Shown piece after piece: positions 10,471 to 22,932 of a stretch of DNA of 64,000 nucleotides. The DNA comes from Panicum virgatum. Lineage: Eukaryota > Streptophyta > Magnoliopsida > Poales > Poaceae. A model generated the notes under the pieces. The model was given only the letters and a program-made list of their open reading frames with translations, was not told where the DNA came from and did not search any database. The stretch is taken from the NCBI RefSeq assembly GCF_016808335.1, contig NC_053141.1, forward strand, positions 7,306,797 to 7,370,796, in the 5' to 3' direction. Both the position numbers and the translations under genes were made by a program. Position 1 is the stretch's first letter; every line of letters begins with the position of its first letter.

Positions 10471-11013
10471 ACTGAGTGCACAACGGTGCCAGTTACACTT
10501 GGACAAGTATGGCTGTACCCATGAGCGAATTACTTCTCGGTTCTCACATATCTACTCGCAGCAAGATCGCACGCTACACAAAGCAACACGTTTTCAGACC
10601 TGTTTTTGGGTGATGACAGATGCCTTCACTGACGTGCTGTTGCAACATGAATGAAAGTCAGGTCGAACTGAAAGATGGGTCTCATGTAAGCTTCACAAGC
10701 TCCAGACACCTATTTCTCATCAATCACAGCCTCCCACAGTCAGGCTGCAAAAAAACAGAAATTCCTGTACCAGTGTGCCACATCGCCACATCACAAACAA
10801 GAATGCCAAATGCCATTTCACAACAGTGCCTGAAACCTTATCTGAATATCACGAAATCATACGGCGAACCGCAGGTCTCAACATTAGTCGTCCGTATATG
10901 ACACTGACATCAATCGACTTGAGAATCAACAATATCCTAAGCAACAAAGTTGCAGATGTATGTAGTCTTATGGTTTCGAGAGATATGATACCGAGTTACT
11001 GATCAATGGAGCT
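10471..11013. other. NRPD2 3' flank and probable 3' UTR
   Basis: No separate gene seen. The 3' UTR of the NRPD2 gene, on the minus strand, should lie in the right part of this stretch. Plus-strand frames of 75-93 codons here show no domain. Confidence 0.4.
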
Positions 11014-14000
11014 CTAGCGGACCTCGGTCTCGAATTTGAGGCAGATGCCCATGCTGAAGAGCTCCTGGTACAGCAGCTTGGCTCCATAAGGCACATTGAT
11101 CCGGACGATCCGCTCTGCGGACTGGCAGAAGAGGCAGTAGGGGCCGTGCACCTTCTTGCCACCAGGTTCGGGGCGCATGATCACGTTGGCCACGCGCTCG
11201 CAGGCCTGGCAGATGTGCATCTGTGAGAAATCGCTTAGCACGAACAGGCGCTCATGGAGGCTGGCAGCAGCGCCATGGCCGAGGAGGCAGTCTCGCTCCA
11301 TCTCCCCGAACTTGACGCCACCGAACCGCTTCTTGTCCTCCACCGGCTGCCGCGTGAGCGGGTGCACGGGCCCGGTGTTGCGGAACTTCACCTTGTCCTC
11401 GGACATGTGGGTCAGCCGCTGGTAGAAGGTCGGGCCGATGAAGACCAGCGACCTCATCCGCTCACCAGTGTGCCCATTCAGGACGCTCTCCCCACCCCAC
11501 CTTGAAAAACCAGCCCTGAAATGCAGCAAGGTAAACATAAACAAAACTGTACAAGAAGAGTGTTCAAATGGGCAACAGGCCTCGTATCTGCATTTCTTCT
11601 GGTGGGGTTCCCCTTGATGAACATATCATGGGAAATCGGGAATGCATTGCTTGGTCTTATAGTTTGTTCTTTTTAGGGCTGCTTGCTCTTATAATTTGTG
11701 TCGAGGGAAAAATAAAGACATGCAAAAATGGTGACAATGACTGCCTCGCGGTGCAATCAGTTACTAGATAGTATGCTGTCTGATTTTCACCATATGTGAG
11801 GTGTGAAAATGTGAGCTCCAGAAAAGAACACAAAAGTAAAATAGAACTTACTTGTGTAACTGTTCAGTGATCACATCCACAGATGGAGTGGTGAATGGTG
11901 TCGCGTATCTCACCTTCCCACCCAGGGCAATCCCCTTCCCCAAAGCAGCTTCAAGCAACTGACCAGGAGTTTGACGAGTTGGAAAGCCGTGTGGGTTTAT
12001 GACGATGTCCGGAACTATCCCTTGGCGAGTAAATGGGAAGTTCTCCTGAGAATCCAAAAGGCCAACCACTCCTTTCTGCCCATGCATGCTGGCAAACTTG
12101 TCTCCGACACATGGCGAGCGAGACTACAACAATTATCACATTAATCACTAGAGAAATTTGACAAGTAAGAATGTAAGATGAGCAATAGCACAAAAATTAT
12201 TATAAACTGGTGCAAAAGAGAGAAAATAAATGATTTATATATAGTATTGATAGCTTTATATAAAGAGAGAAAAATGCAGACCACCAATCATAAAGAAATC
12301 TTCTGAGTTTATTGTTCAGATAAGAAGGCAAACCAGCCAGGTACCATAGAATGTCATGCTACTGTATTGTAAGGAGAAAGCTTATGCATTTCAACATGGG
12401 CCATGAAAGAAACAATGCAGAATAATTTTGCAAAGAGTTATATTACTCACCTGTCTTAGAGTAACAGTTGCAAAGTTCATCCCATCATCATTTGCAGAAA
12501 GAACTACCTTCTCTACCATCCCTTTCTCAGTATGCATCAGTTTAACACTAAAATCTTCGCCAGATTCGGTGACCTTCCCAATAACAATGTCACCACTTTG
12601 AAGACTTGCTCCAACATATGGTAAACCCTCATTATCCAGACTGTCAACCTTCCCCTTCTTGCTTTGCACTTTACCAAAACTGAGATTTTCCTTGTATTTG
12701 AGTCGTCTAGTGATCTCTTTGTTTTCAACATTGGCTTTATAGCTCTTGAAATGTAGTGTACGAAACATGCCACGCTCTAGAGAGGCCCTATTCAGAACTA
12801 GAGAATCTTCTAGGTTAAATCCCTGATGAACGTTGACAGAGACTATTGCATTTTGGCCATTGAAATATTCTGTTGGAGTGAAGTCATCTTTACGTCCAAA
12901 GTTATAGTCTGCTTTTCCAATACAGTCTGCCACCACAGTTTTAAACAAGGGTCTCTGTGGATAGAAAATTTGATGTGAGAGGCTATCAAATCTAGAGCAT
13001 GAGTTCAAAGGGGAGTAGCCAATAGCTTGCTGTGATAATTTTTCAGCTTGCATCAGAACCCTCTTAGCATTATTATGGTTGGCAAAAGGAATGAGACTGC
13101 AACTCAACCCTAGCAAGAAAGAAGGATCAAGTTCACAGTGAGTATAATCAGAAGACACCTCTTCTTTCTCCCTTGTGAATAGATGCCTAATTCCAGGAGC
13201 ACATTGGATATCCTCCTCTTCTTCAGCACCAATTAGTTCAATTATGTTTTGATCCATAAGTTCCTGAAATGAGTACAATCCACCTTTCGGTCTTTTGATT
13301 CTTCTTAGATTTTCAACTACAAGAAGTGGTCTTAGAATTCTCCCCGGATCAGAAAATACACGAACTTCTTTACTGTGCCTGTCCCTTTTGATTTCCACCT
13401 AATCAAAGTTAAGAAATAGAAACAAGAAGCATATTAGTACTATCTTGTTGCAACATATGTACTTTAAGTATTCAACTCAAGTACAAATAGTACATGTCAC
13501 AAAACAACATACGGCAAATGCATAATAGGAAATAAAGCAAGAGAAGTACATAATTTCGTTAGCAAGAAATTTCAGAAGTACCAGGTAAACGAAAACTAAC
13601 AAATAAGAGAAGAGTAGGATCACCACAAGATATAATTAAAATACATACTGTTAAAGGTTAGCTGTTAATATTCTTTGGACATTTTAAATCAGCAGAGATA
13701 ATGAAGGAGCACAATTATAATGAAGAAATAATTTTCAGTAATCAGTGGCTTTATTAAGCAATGAAACCTTTGACGGTAATTGTGATAGGACCAGGACTCC
13801 TAAGCCATGACTGTACAAGGTAAAATATCTCAAAGAAATAAAGTTAAAGGGTGGATAACAGTTCAGGATAAAGTTTTCAAACATCATGAACGGACTGGAT
13901 CTGAAAACTGAGGTTCAAGACAAATATTGAGAATCAGTTTAGCATATCTGGAAACTAAGCAAACCTGTGGCTCAATTTTCTTGTTACGCCTCAAGCTTCT

Positions 14001-17000
14001 AAATTGTGAAATCAATTTGCCTGGGTCGGCACACACTCCAATCAGGTTCCCATTCAAGAAAATCCTGTCTTTCCCAGAAATATCTTGTAGAGTAATGTTT
14101 TCATCCAGTTTCATCATTCCACAATCAACAAATGTATCAATCAACGGCGGTTCCTTCACCACAGAGCTAACCATAGCTGTAACAGCAAGGTTTTTCACGA
14201 ATCCACATTTTTCACCATCAGGGGTGGACAAAAAACACAATTTTCCCCAGTAGGATGGATTCCTGCAAAAGGAAAATCAGTTTGCACAGCGATATTGGGA
14301 AAGGAAGAGAGAAAGTAATAATGCATAGAATTTTTGTAGGGAGGACACAAGAAACTTACGGGTATCTTGCATCCCCAGTTGTTCCAGAATACGCAAACCA
14401 CTGTCGAGTCTTCCTCAAGTCAGACATCATTTGAAGTGGATTTGCTCTCCGAAGGGTTGCTACAACCCCTGAACACCTTTCTGATTTATAAGGATGCCTC
14501 CAGGAACCAGTGGAGAAGGCCCGGTTCAAACCATTGGTAACAATTGATGCATCTAAGTAACGCCTAAGATCTTGTAAGTTTCCATCAGAGCTCAAATCTT
14601 TTTGCATGAGCTTAACCATGCGTCTTTGTGCAAACATAACATGCACCCACAGTTCTCTCCGAAGCAATTGGCAGGCAAGATCTAGCCTCTTGTTACGGAA
14701 ATCATCCTTATTATCACATTTTCGATTCCCAGAGTAAGCCATTAGCAGGCATTTGACCATGTAACCCAGGAAAATTGCCTTGCACCTAATCCCATTGACA
14801 CCAGGAAACATATACTTACAAACATACTCATCAAAGGCTTCTTCAGGAGGAAACTTCGTTTTTTTTACCAGCTTATCAACATATTGACAAGCTCTACCTA
14901 GAGCGCGGAAGCCTTCACATTCTTCATGAGATTCTTTCACAGTTGACGATATTATGTTGATAACAGAAGCATCACAGTCTAATATATCAATCATATCAAA
15001 AGCTTCCTTATCTGACGATACACCTAGTGCAAAAAACATTACCCAGATTGGCATAATTGCACCCAGGAAGGAAATGTTGATGACTTTGAGGCTTTCATTC
15101 CTTTTAGATTGTACAAGTTTTATGTAGATCTTTTCTCGTTTGATCACACTCATGTAACTTGCTTCCAAGCAGGGACGATCCGTGATCCAAATCCTGGATA
15201 AACATCTCTGCTCTTCAGCAATGAATACCTACAGATTTGGTAGGAATCAATCATATGAGGTATATATCACCCAGACATGGTATCAAACATTTTTAATTTC
15301 ACATAGGTAGCAACTTCCTTTACTTAAAAATGCTAATGTCAGTTGCACAATTTCTTCTCAATATTACAGTATAATTTCCACGCATAGCGACTAAGCACCA
15401 TGACCTACTACATAAATATTTCAGTTGAACTTCAGCCACATGCTTATAGTATGTATCATAACACTTGCTCTGCCAGAATCTGCAAGCTCCATTTAAGTTA
15501 ACCTGATTTTTTCACAAAGCATATGTATAGCAATGCCAGAACAATCTCCACTCATCTATCTCTTCAAGCCTACCTCCCTGTCCCTTAAGTATTGGGAAAG
15601 GTAAGCAATATACTTAACTTCCCTCTTGGATAAGTTCCCTCAAGCTATGGTGTGGTGGACTGGAAGTTAGCTCCAAGTTACCTTTTGTGAATATCGCAAT
15701 AGTGGTCTCAAACACAACCCCTTCGGCTCTGACATCATATTGAGTTTCCTGTACTAATCAGTTCACCAAAGGCCAAAGCTTAAACTATTCAGGACAGGTG
15801 ACCAATGTACTAAACATTTAGTGTAATTGCATAGCAGCGCCATATAGAGCTGTCGCATATGTTTTATGAGCGACAAACTTTGTTTGTTCTTCACTCCTAA
15901 ATATATTTTATGTTGCACTTCTCACCTCACATATATTATATTTGCAATGACATAAAAATCTATAAGAATGCCTAATGTAATGATCTTTGTGAAACACATT
16001 TTCTGAGAACTCAATGAGCAGCATGAACCATGTGATGCAGTACCTTTTCCATCCCTTTGATCAAAAAGTAGCCACCAGAATCAAACTGGCATTCACTTTC
16101 CTCAAGTTTATCCAGCCAGCACAATTTTGACTTCACCATGACAGGTAACATTCCAATGCCGACCTGTTTAGTTTCTTTCATTATATCCCTTCTAGAAACA
16201 TGCATATCCTTACCAGTTTTGGCTTTGTCACTTTTTTCGAGTGTATAAACCTGATAAAGTCAAAACACATACTGATTAGATGGTAAAATATCAGCTGAAA
16301 TCTTATTGATACAAAGATCAAGGTCATAACTTGAATACATATGAGAGAGTAATTTTAAATCACATCTGCTGCTCAGTGCACAAAGAGAGGGAACTATGGT
16401 TTTGTTTCCTTGAGTTGAAACGTGGCCATACTACAAGTGGAATGCCAAGATATAGTTCAATAGCTACACCCTATGCAGCACGGATACGGATACGCGTATC
16501 GGTATCGGAAGGATACGGATACGCGAATACGGCAATTTTCTAAAAAACCCGATACGCGGATACGTTTTACTATTTTTTTTAAATAAATAAATAATGCTAC
16601 ATATTAAGTTTGTAAAGCAGTAAATTATCTTGCAATAGCAATTAGGAAGAGATGGGCCGTTAGCCTGCTGTTTTACGGCCCAGCTAGCCCACCACTTGCC
16701 ATAAGCTCTATTTATCCTACAATCCAACTCCTAGCGCCACTGCCGCAACTCTTCCTCCCCCTCGCGCTCTACTCCAGGCAGGACCCGATCCGTCGCCGCT
16801 GGGCCCCGATCCGCCGCCGGGGAGGGTGGAGGAGACCTTCCCGGCCAAATCTTGCCGGAGAAGGGGGCGCCGCTGCTCCATCCGCTCCCCTCTCCACGGC
16901 GCATCGCCCCTGCTCCGTCTGCTCCCCTCCATGGCGCACCATCCGGCGCAGCGCGGGCGGACCGAGCGGCGCGCGCGGCCGGCGAGCAGGGATGGAGGGA

Positions 17001-18543
17001 GGTGCGGAAGAAGATGGCGAGCTCCGCCATGGCTGCGGGGCGCCCTCCTCCGTCTTCCTCCCGGCGGCTCCCTCCGCCGACGTGCCCGAGCGGGAGGAGA
17101 AGAAGGCCGCAGGGTGAGCGAGGAGCCGCGGCGCCCCTCCCCTGCCCTCTTCCACGGCGAGCCCGTGCCCCTCCGCCGGTGAGCCGCGCGGTTCCTCCCC
17201 TACCTCCATGGAGAAGTTTGGGCCGGGCCGTATCGATGGCAAGGATACGTATCCATTCCTCAGTTTTCGGCCCATTTAATCTGGGATACGCGGACACGCC
17301 ACAGATACGTATCCATGCCGTATCCGTGCCGTATCCGTATCGGATACATATCCGACACGGGATACGCGCCTACACTGGCGTATCCGTGTTTCTGAGGCTA
17401 CACCCAATGCAGAGTCTAAATAAGTTTTGTAGGCTCAGTAATGGGGAAATCATAAGAGATATCACTATGGCTGTTTTGCCATAAAAAACAAAGCTAAACA
17501 TGAGCACCACAAGATGATTAGATTAGCTAACTTCCATGCCATTTGTGAAATAAAAAATTGCAATTCTAGAATTGCTGAATTGGTTACGTTTAACATCCAT
17601 AATAGTTATGAAGATAAGCTAGCTATTCTGCAATGGCTGGAATGATTTTTTTGAACTTTCTTTATAGTGAAGTAAAATGTACTTTATCCAGTGTTTTAAA
17701 GACGGTGCCTAGGCGTCCAGGCGGGCCCAGCTCACCTTGGGCAACAACCACGCCTTGTTGCCTAGGCATCCAGGCGTACCCAGCTCGACTTGGGTCACCT
17801 CGTCGCCTTTAAAACAACAGAATTTATCCCTATTGTTTTACTTGATATGAAACATGAACAGGGGAAATTGGGAGCATCCTAACCTGAACAGCCATTTCCA
17901 CATTCATCCTGGACGAATATGTCATCTTCTGGAGGCGAGCATGTCTAGGCTTCAACTTGAGATCTTGCACAGCAAGATCACTGTTTTCAACCATGAACAC
18001 TGGCTCCTCAAGTGTAACTTTACCAAATTTGACGGACGCATACTTCCAAGCACCATCTTTATTTGAAGGGTCATAATCAGGCTCTACAGTAATTTCCCCA
18101 ATAGAATCAATGAGCTCCTGGAGCCCTTGAGAGACAAAATCATTGTACGAATTTATCTGATGGCTAACTAGTCCATTCTTACTGAAGAACGATCTTGATG
18201 CTTCTTTGCAAAACCTCTCCAGGCTTGCAACATTGAAGTCAACAGGGACTGGTGTTCCTGTAAAATCCACATCTTCCACAGATAGTGTTCCTTCCAATTC
18301 CACATCCATAGCAGACGACTGCCCGTTGCCTTCATCTACCACAGATAACAGGCCTTCAAAATCTACGTCCATAACAGACTGATCTACATCAACATCAACA
18401 GAAGGCCACCGCTCCCCTATTGTGCTGTTCTTTTTGGGGGAGTCACAGTCATCTTCTCCATCGCCATCCATATTAAGGAAATCCATCATGTCGGAATCTG
18501 AGACATCAGGTGATGGATCACCATTCGCTTGCGATTTCCCCAT
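11014..18543 (-). CDS. NRPD2: Second-largest subunit of RNA polymerases IV and V
   Basis: Seven coding exons: 18543-17884, 16250-16044, 15228-14360, 14262-13965, 13398-12451, 12123-11852, 11515-11014. All introns are GT-AG and all phases join, giving about 1251 residues (Arabidopsis NRPD2 is near 1172). RPB2-type landmarks: YWGKLCFLSTPDGEKCG in exon 4; GQNAIVSVNVHQGFNLEDS in exon 5 with the conserved Glu-Asp pair near 875-876; GDKFASMHGQKG and NPHGFPTRQTPGQLLE in exon 6; GFSRWGG and a C-terminal zinc finger (Cys 1187, 1190, 1212, 1215) in exon 7. Residues 1-95 are an acidic, Asp/Ser-rich extension. The ATG at 18543 is used; the TTG two codons upstream is not a start. The product pairs with NRPD1 or NRPE1 in siRNA-directed DNA methylation in the nucleus. 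NRPD2 and NRPE2 are one gene type; grasses often have several copies, so the exact paralogue is unknown. Confidence 0.95.
16479..17396. mobile_element. Unclassified 918-base insertion in NRPD2 intron 1
   Basis: GCTACACCCTATGCAG (16463-16478) and GCTACACCCAATGCAG (17397-17412) flank the block, 15 of 16 matching, so this looks like an insertion with a 16-bp target duplication. Both ends are packed with CGGATACG/CGTATCC motifs in inverted orientation, while the centre (16730-17215) is GC-rich with open frames on both strands. No transposase or reverse transcriptase is visible. The long duplication would suit retroposition, but there is no poly-A tail, and the inverted ends suggest a DNA element. 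Confidence 0.6.
17693..17815. mobile_element. Short MITE-like element in NRPD2 intron 1
   Basis: Inverted ends: GTTTTAAAGACG on the left and, in reverse, GTTTTAAAGGCGACG on the right. The interior is two direct repeats of about 50 bases (17705-17754 and 17758-17808), each with GCCTAGGC, CCAGGCG and CCCAGCTC. No clear target duplication. A related CGCCTAGG-rich block occurs near 47550-47773. Confidence 0.45.
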
Positions 18544-19930
18544 CGCCAAACAACAGGCAGCCGCTGATCCTTGTCAACAAAACCCCTGCCTTTACAATGG
18601 AAAGGGAAACAAATTAGTCGGCAAAGTCATAATGGGAATTCATAATCTTAAAATCAGAAGATCAGAATGCAGAGCCCGTGCATCCACATGGCATTTTGCA
18701 ACAAGAACCAGAATCACAGACAATTTCTGAGGCAGACGCAAGCGGAATAGCATGGCCTTTAACAATTTATTGAATCAGAGGACAAGTCAAGATAAATCTA
18801 CACCCAGGGCTCCACATGGCATTCGGCGTGAAGCACCGAAATTGCATACAATTCTCTGGCAGACACATGGGCAAAAACAAAACCTTCGAAGAAATCGAAA
18901 ATGCAATGACACATCAGACATCCATTTCACAGAATTCCATCGAAATGGAGTACCTTTTTCTTTTGAATCGAAATGGAGCACCTTACTGGCACAACAATCG
19001 AGTAAAAAAAAACACCGATTTAATTACCAGTGCCTCCCCCACTCTAGTCTTTTTCTAATCGCGAATTTGGGCATGCAGGTCCACCACACATCACCACCCT
19101 GCATCACCGCAGGATTCCGAAACCAAAACGGGGATCCCCACCACAATAGATCCCCCAAAACCCATGTCGCATTCCGCGATCACGGCGCGCCACCAAAAAA
19201 CCCCCCAGAATTCACCAACCCACCACCACCACCAGCACAAAACCCCACCGCGGAACATCAGATGGGCACAAACACAAAGCAGGGGCACGGCGAACCAACG
19301 TCCCCTTTGAGACGACGACGACGCTTGAGAAAGCAAGAACCACGAGCTGACGGCTGCGAGGGCGCGCGGGCTCAGAAAACCCTCGCCGCGAACCAGACAA
19401 AGAACTAAAAAAAGTTGTCTTTTTTTTGAGGGAGTAGCAGAGCCCCGGCCGCGCGCCCGGTTCCCGGGCCAGGAACAGAGGAAGCGCTGCATTGCCCTGC
19501 GGCGCGGCCGGCGGCGTGCGCGCGGGCTCACAAAACCCTCGCCGCGAGGCAAACAAAAAACTAAAAAAAGTTGTCTTTTTTGCGGGAGAAGCGGAGCCCC
19601 GGCCGCGCGCGCGAGGGGCGGGCGAGCGGGTCCCGGGCCAGGAACGGCGCGGTCGGCGGCGCGGAACGAGGCGTGACAGAGAAGCACGGAAATGGGGAGG
19701 GAGCGGGCCGGGGCGGAGGGGGCGTACCTTGCGCGCCGGCGATCACCAGCGGCGAGGCGAGGAGGGGGAGGGCGGAAACCCCGCGGCGCGCCGGCGGGGA
19801 GCGGGCGACGGCGCCGGGGTTGGGGTTGGGGTTTTCGGCGTCGCGTCGCGTTGCGGCCGCGGCGAGGGGGTTTTCTCCTCCGCTTGGCGCTAGGCAACAA
19901 GTGCAGGGGAATAGGAGAGGGGATCGGCAC
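18544..19930 (-). promoter_or_regulatory. NRPD2 5' leader and CpG-rich upstream region
   Basis: From about 19200 the DNA becomes strongly GC- and CpG-rich, as at grass gene 5' ends. A possible 5' UTR intron fits: donor AAG/GTACGC at about 19727 and acceptor AAAGGCAG/GGG at about 18587, on the minus strand, joining a GC-rich leader to the ATG at 18543. This is inferred from splice motifs only. Long open frames here (279 codons minus, 218 plus) are Pro/Arg-rich shadows of GC-rich DNA. Confidence 0.45.
19365..19650. repeat. Two-copy direct repeat in the NRPD2 upstream region
   Basis: Segments at about 19365-19476 and 19516-19646 share GCGCGCGGGCTCA, AAAACCCTCGCCGCGA, ACTAAAAAAAGTTGTCTTTT, GAGCCCCGGCCGCGCG and TCCCGGGCCAGGAAC in the same order, with small indels. 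It is a diverged local tandem duplication of about 150 bases. Confidence 0.8.
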
Positions 19931-20036
19931 AGTGGGCGGCAGCTCGGAGGCTCACGCTGTGGCTGCTGCGTGGCGGCCGTGGCTTGGCTGGGTGGGGGCT
20001 CCTTCCTCGCCCGTCCGTCTCCTTCCGGTCTCTCCG

Positions 20037-20190
20037 GGTAATTTTCCTACGGCACACTCTACCATATTGATTTTTGCTATAAAATATTACTTAATTTTGT
20101 CTTTGCTGCTAAATATATTTTTAAGTGTGCATCTTTGCTACTGGACACCATAGTCATAATAATATTCATTTCCTGGTTGAGAGGATAGAG
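20037..20190. repeat. Left terminal inverted repeat of the MULE
   Basis: Pairs with about 38055-38210. A second, degraded copy of the same end lies inside at about 20245-20340 (GGTAATTTTGCTCATGG, then ACACTCTACAATATT). Confidence 0.8.
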
Positions 20191-20879
20191 AAAATGAGTA
20201 ATCTGATCAAAATACCCTTGCAATGGTAGGCTGCTCACAAGCGACGGTAATTTTGCTCATGGACACTCTACAATATTATTTTTTTCCACAGGACACTCTT
20301 TCAAGTATGCATTTTGCTACAGGACATAATAAAATAATAATTAAACATGCCTAAAATGCTCACATTCATATTTCACAAAAGAAACAAATCTTAGATGTTG
20401 ATAGCCATTCATAGTTGGGTACCCTTCATAGTTTCATAATTCATACATGTTCAGAGTCATTACAGGGCTAATATTGATACATTTAGGAGGCATTGCAAGG
20501 CTAAAAATCCATACATACTAGGAGCCATAATAAGGCTCAAAAGCCATACGTGATAAGACATACAAGTTCAGCCATAATCAAAAGCAAAAGTAAACGGCAC
20601 ATGCACTTCAATTTTTTTCCCAACAGCAGTGCCTTCTTCGCCCTAGTTAGAGGAGATCCAGGGCTAGTTGTCAAGCCCATTTCTTGATGGTTTGTGGCTA
20701 GTAGGAGTGCCTTCCTCGTTCTTGTAAGAGGACTTCCAGGGCTGCTATCGAGCTCCAGTGAAGGTACTTGACGTTGGGGTGTTGTTCTAAAAAAATTGCA
20801 CGTGTTATAATTTCATAAAATAGCACCAATAATTTCATGAAACAAAAGAACAATAATTCCATTAAAGGACAACACTCAC

Positions 20880-21232
20880 ATAGATGCTTCAGGAGCATTA
20901 GATGCAGTAGGGACAGCTTTAGATGTTTTAGGTGCAGCAAGCACTTTTTTAGTTTTTTTCCTTGACTTGGTAGGTGCAGGGGCAACTTTAGATGTTTCAG
21001 TGGCAACATGCACTTTATAATTTTCTTCCTTGACATGGTAGGTGCAGCAGGGGCATCTTTAGATGCTTCAGGGGCTGTAGTGACATATACCTTCTTTGGC
21101 TTCTTCCTTGCACGCTTTGGCTTGGGGGTGCAGGAGGAGGAGCATCTGGGTCAGGTACAAGCTCAGTGCAAGTTTTTTGCAAGTGTCCAAACCCTTGACA
21201 TCTTTTGCATTTAGCCCTCCTTTTGGTTGAAC
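20880..21232 (-). pseudogene. MULE transposase C-terminal segment (zinc knuckle)
   Basis: Minus-strand continuation of the transposase from the other side of the retrotransposon insertion. It begins with a CX2CX4HX4C knuckle (CKRCQGFGHLQKTC), then Pro/Ala/Lys-rich repeats with SRKK motifs. At least one frameshift follows the knuckle. The frame joins that ending at 37107 if the inserted element and one copy of the target duplication are removed. Confidence 0.75.
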
Positions 21233-21648
21233 TGTCAGACCCGGGACAGCGGAACTGCCCACGGGCACAGAATATTCTAAAGTAGGGAGTACTACATGGT
21301 TATGCCCTACCTCTTTTGTATCTACCCGAATAGGAGTAGAACTAGTCGACGGTCTCGGGAACTAGCCGAACACTCGGACTAGAATCCTAACAGAACTTGA
21401 CTAGGATTTCCATGTAACCCTGCTTCCCCCGGTCATATAAGGGCGAGCGGGGACCCCTCCAAAACATCGAACAATACCAGAGGGAATACAAACCATCACA
21501 CAGGACGTAGGGTATTACGCTCCGGCGGCCCGAATCTGTCTAAATCCTTGTGTTCCTTGCACCATCGCATTCTGATCTCGGCGAGTCCCTACTCATAACC
21601 ACTCTCCTCGGGATATCCCTCGAAGAACCCGACGGTAAAATACCGACA
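21233..21648 (+). repeat. 5' LTR of the Tat-like element
   Basis: 416 bases, TG to CA, same length as its partner at 36691-37106 with few differences by eye. TATA-like CATATAAGG at about 21434. Confidence 0.9.
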
Positions 21649-21823
21649 GCTGACGCCCACCGTGGGGCCTCTCGCCAACGATCGTCAGATTAATTCAATG
21701 GATTCTCTCGACGACAATCCTGTGCTCGAAAAAGGCACTTTCCTCCGTGTCGGCTCCTAGATCTTCATCGCCGATGGATCAGGCGGCTTCGAAAGTTGCT
21801 CAATCGATCAAGATCCCCTAGAA

Positions 21824-22927
21824 GTGTTAGAAGCAGCAAAACGACGTGAATTCGATGAATTCATCGATCAACTCGAAGAAATTGGATTTTCGGACCTCAA
21901 CAATGAAGCCCGAATTCAACCCGAATTCGACGCATTCAAAGCCAAAACACTTTCCGAATTGGAAGAGGATTTGAAAAAACTACTGGAAGATTCCAAGCAA
22001 GGAACTTTCATGAACGGAAAGACCACACTTTCAAATTGCATCCGCGTCGCTGAACCAAGTCTTCGGAAGAAAAAGTCAAGGACTAGCTTCAAGAAAACTA
22101 CTCACAAAAAGAAGCAGTCGAAAAACACTTTTTCAAACATCGATGATATCGATGATAAGATCGAGCACTGCCTCCAGAAAGCTGAAGACACGTTCAACAT
22201 CAGCACTTCTCTCAAAGAATTCTCCAACCAGTGGACTCTCAACTCTGCAGAGCTGGAACAAGAGCAAGCTTTCATCAGATATCTCTAAGAATTGGATGAA
22301 CCAATCTCTGAAGGCGAACTAGCCGAATGGTCACACGACATCGACTTGTTCATGGAAGGATTAACCAACCTCGACAGGCTTGAAGCTCTCTGGGAACAAT
22401 CCAAAGTGAAGAAAGTCTGGGACGATTCACAAAACAAGTCACCAACTCAATTGGACCGACACTTGTCTGAATCCCACCCTGAGAAAGAATCTATTTCAAT
22501 CGAAAATTACATGAATCGTTGGTGCAATGCCATCCAAACTCCAAATTCCCCTACTCCGCAAGAAGATCACCGCACCCCGCGTCTATTCTCTCCAAAAGAG
22601 CGGGACAATTTGGAAAAGTATGATAAATTCATGAATGAACTTTCAGTCCGAATCGAAGGCGGATGATTCCCGCTAGGTTCCCTCCCGTACGACGAAGACT
22701 TTCTCTGACACACTCTCGGATTCTCTCCAGATTCGGACCAAGTCCTCAAAGGAGACCGACTCAAACAACAACCCGATTCGGACAAGAAGACCGAATCCGA
22801 CAAGAAGTCGATCTTTACAGTCACTAAAAAAAGAGAACTACAGTCCTCAAATCAGGAGGAGGGGCAGCAATCCTCAGAAGATGAAGAACTACCGTTCCAA
22901 CATGGCCTTCCGCTAAAAGAATACATC
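21824..22927 (+). pseudogene. Decayed sense frame of the Tat-like element, first part
   Basis: A Lys/Glu-rich frame runs from 21824 with in-frame stops at about 22286 and 22663 and probably others. It resumes across the nested insertion at 29956. The composition is charged and helical (for example EFDEFIDQLEEIGFSDLNNE). I see no zinc knuckle or protease motif. It may be a diverged gag-like product, but I cannot assign the domain. Confidence 0.5.
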
Positions 22928-22932
22928 ATCAA

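Noticed and set aside
11568..11771. 67-codon plus-strand frame within NRPD2
   Set aside because: It lies in the last intron on the opposite strand with no recognisable motif.
12537..12773. 78-codon minus frame within NRPD2 exon 5
   Set aside because: Alternate phase of a well-conserved exon.
16731..17484. Frames of up to 210 codons inside NRPD2 intron 1
   Set aside because: They lie in the GC-rich centre of the inserted element, occur on both strands and have no domain.
19091..20153. 279-codon minus and about 150-codon plus frames upstream of NRPD2
   Set aside because: CpG-rich promoter/leader DNA with a duplicated block; the translation is Arg/Pro-rich and runs through the duplication.
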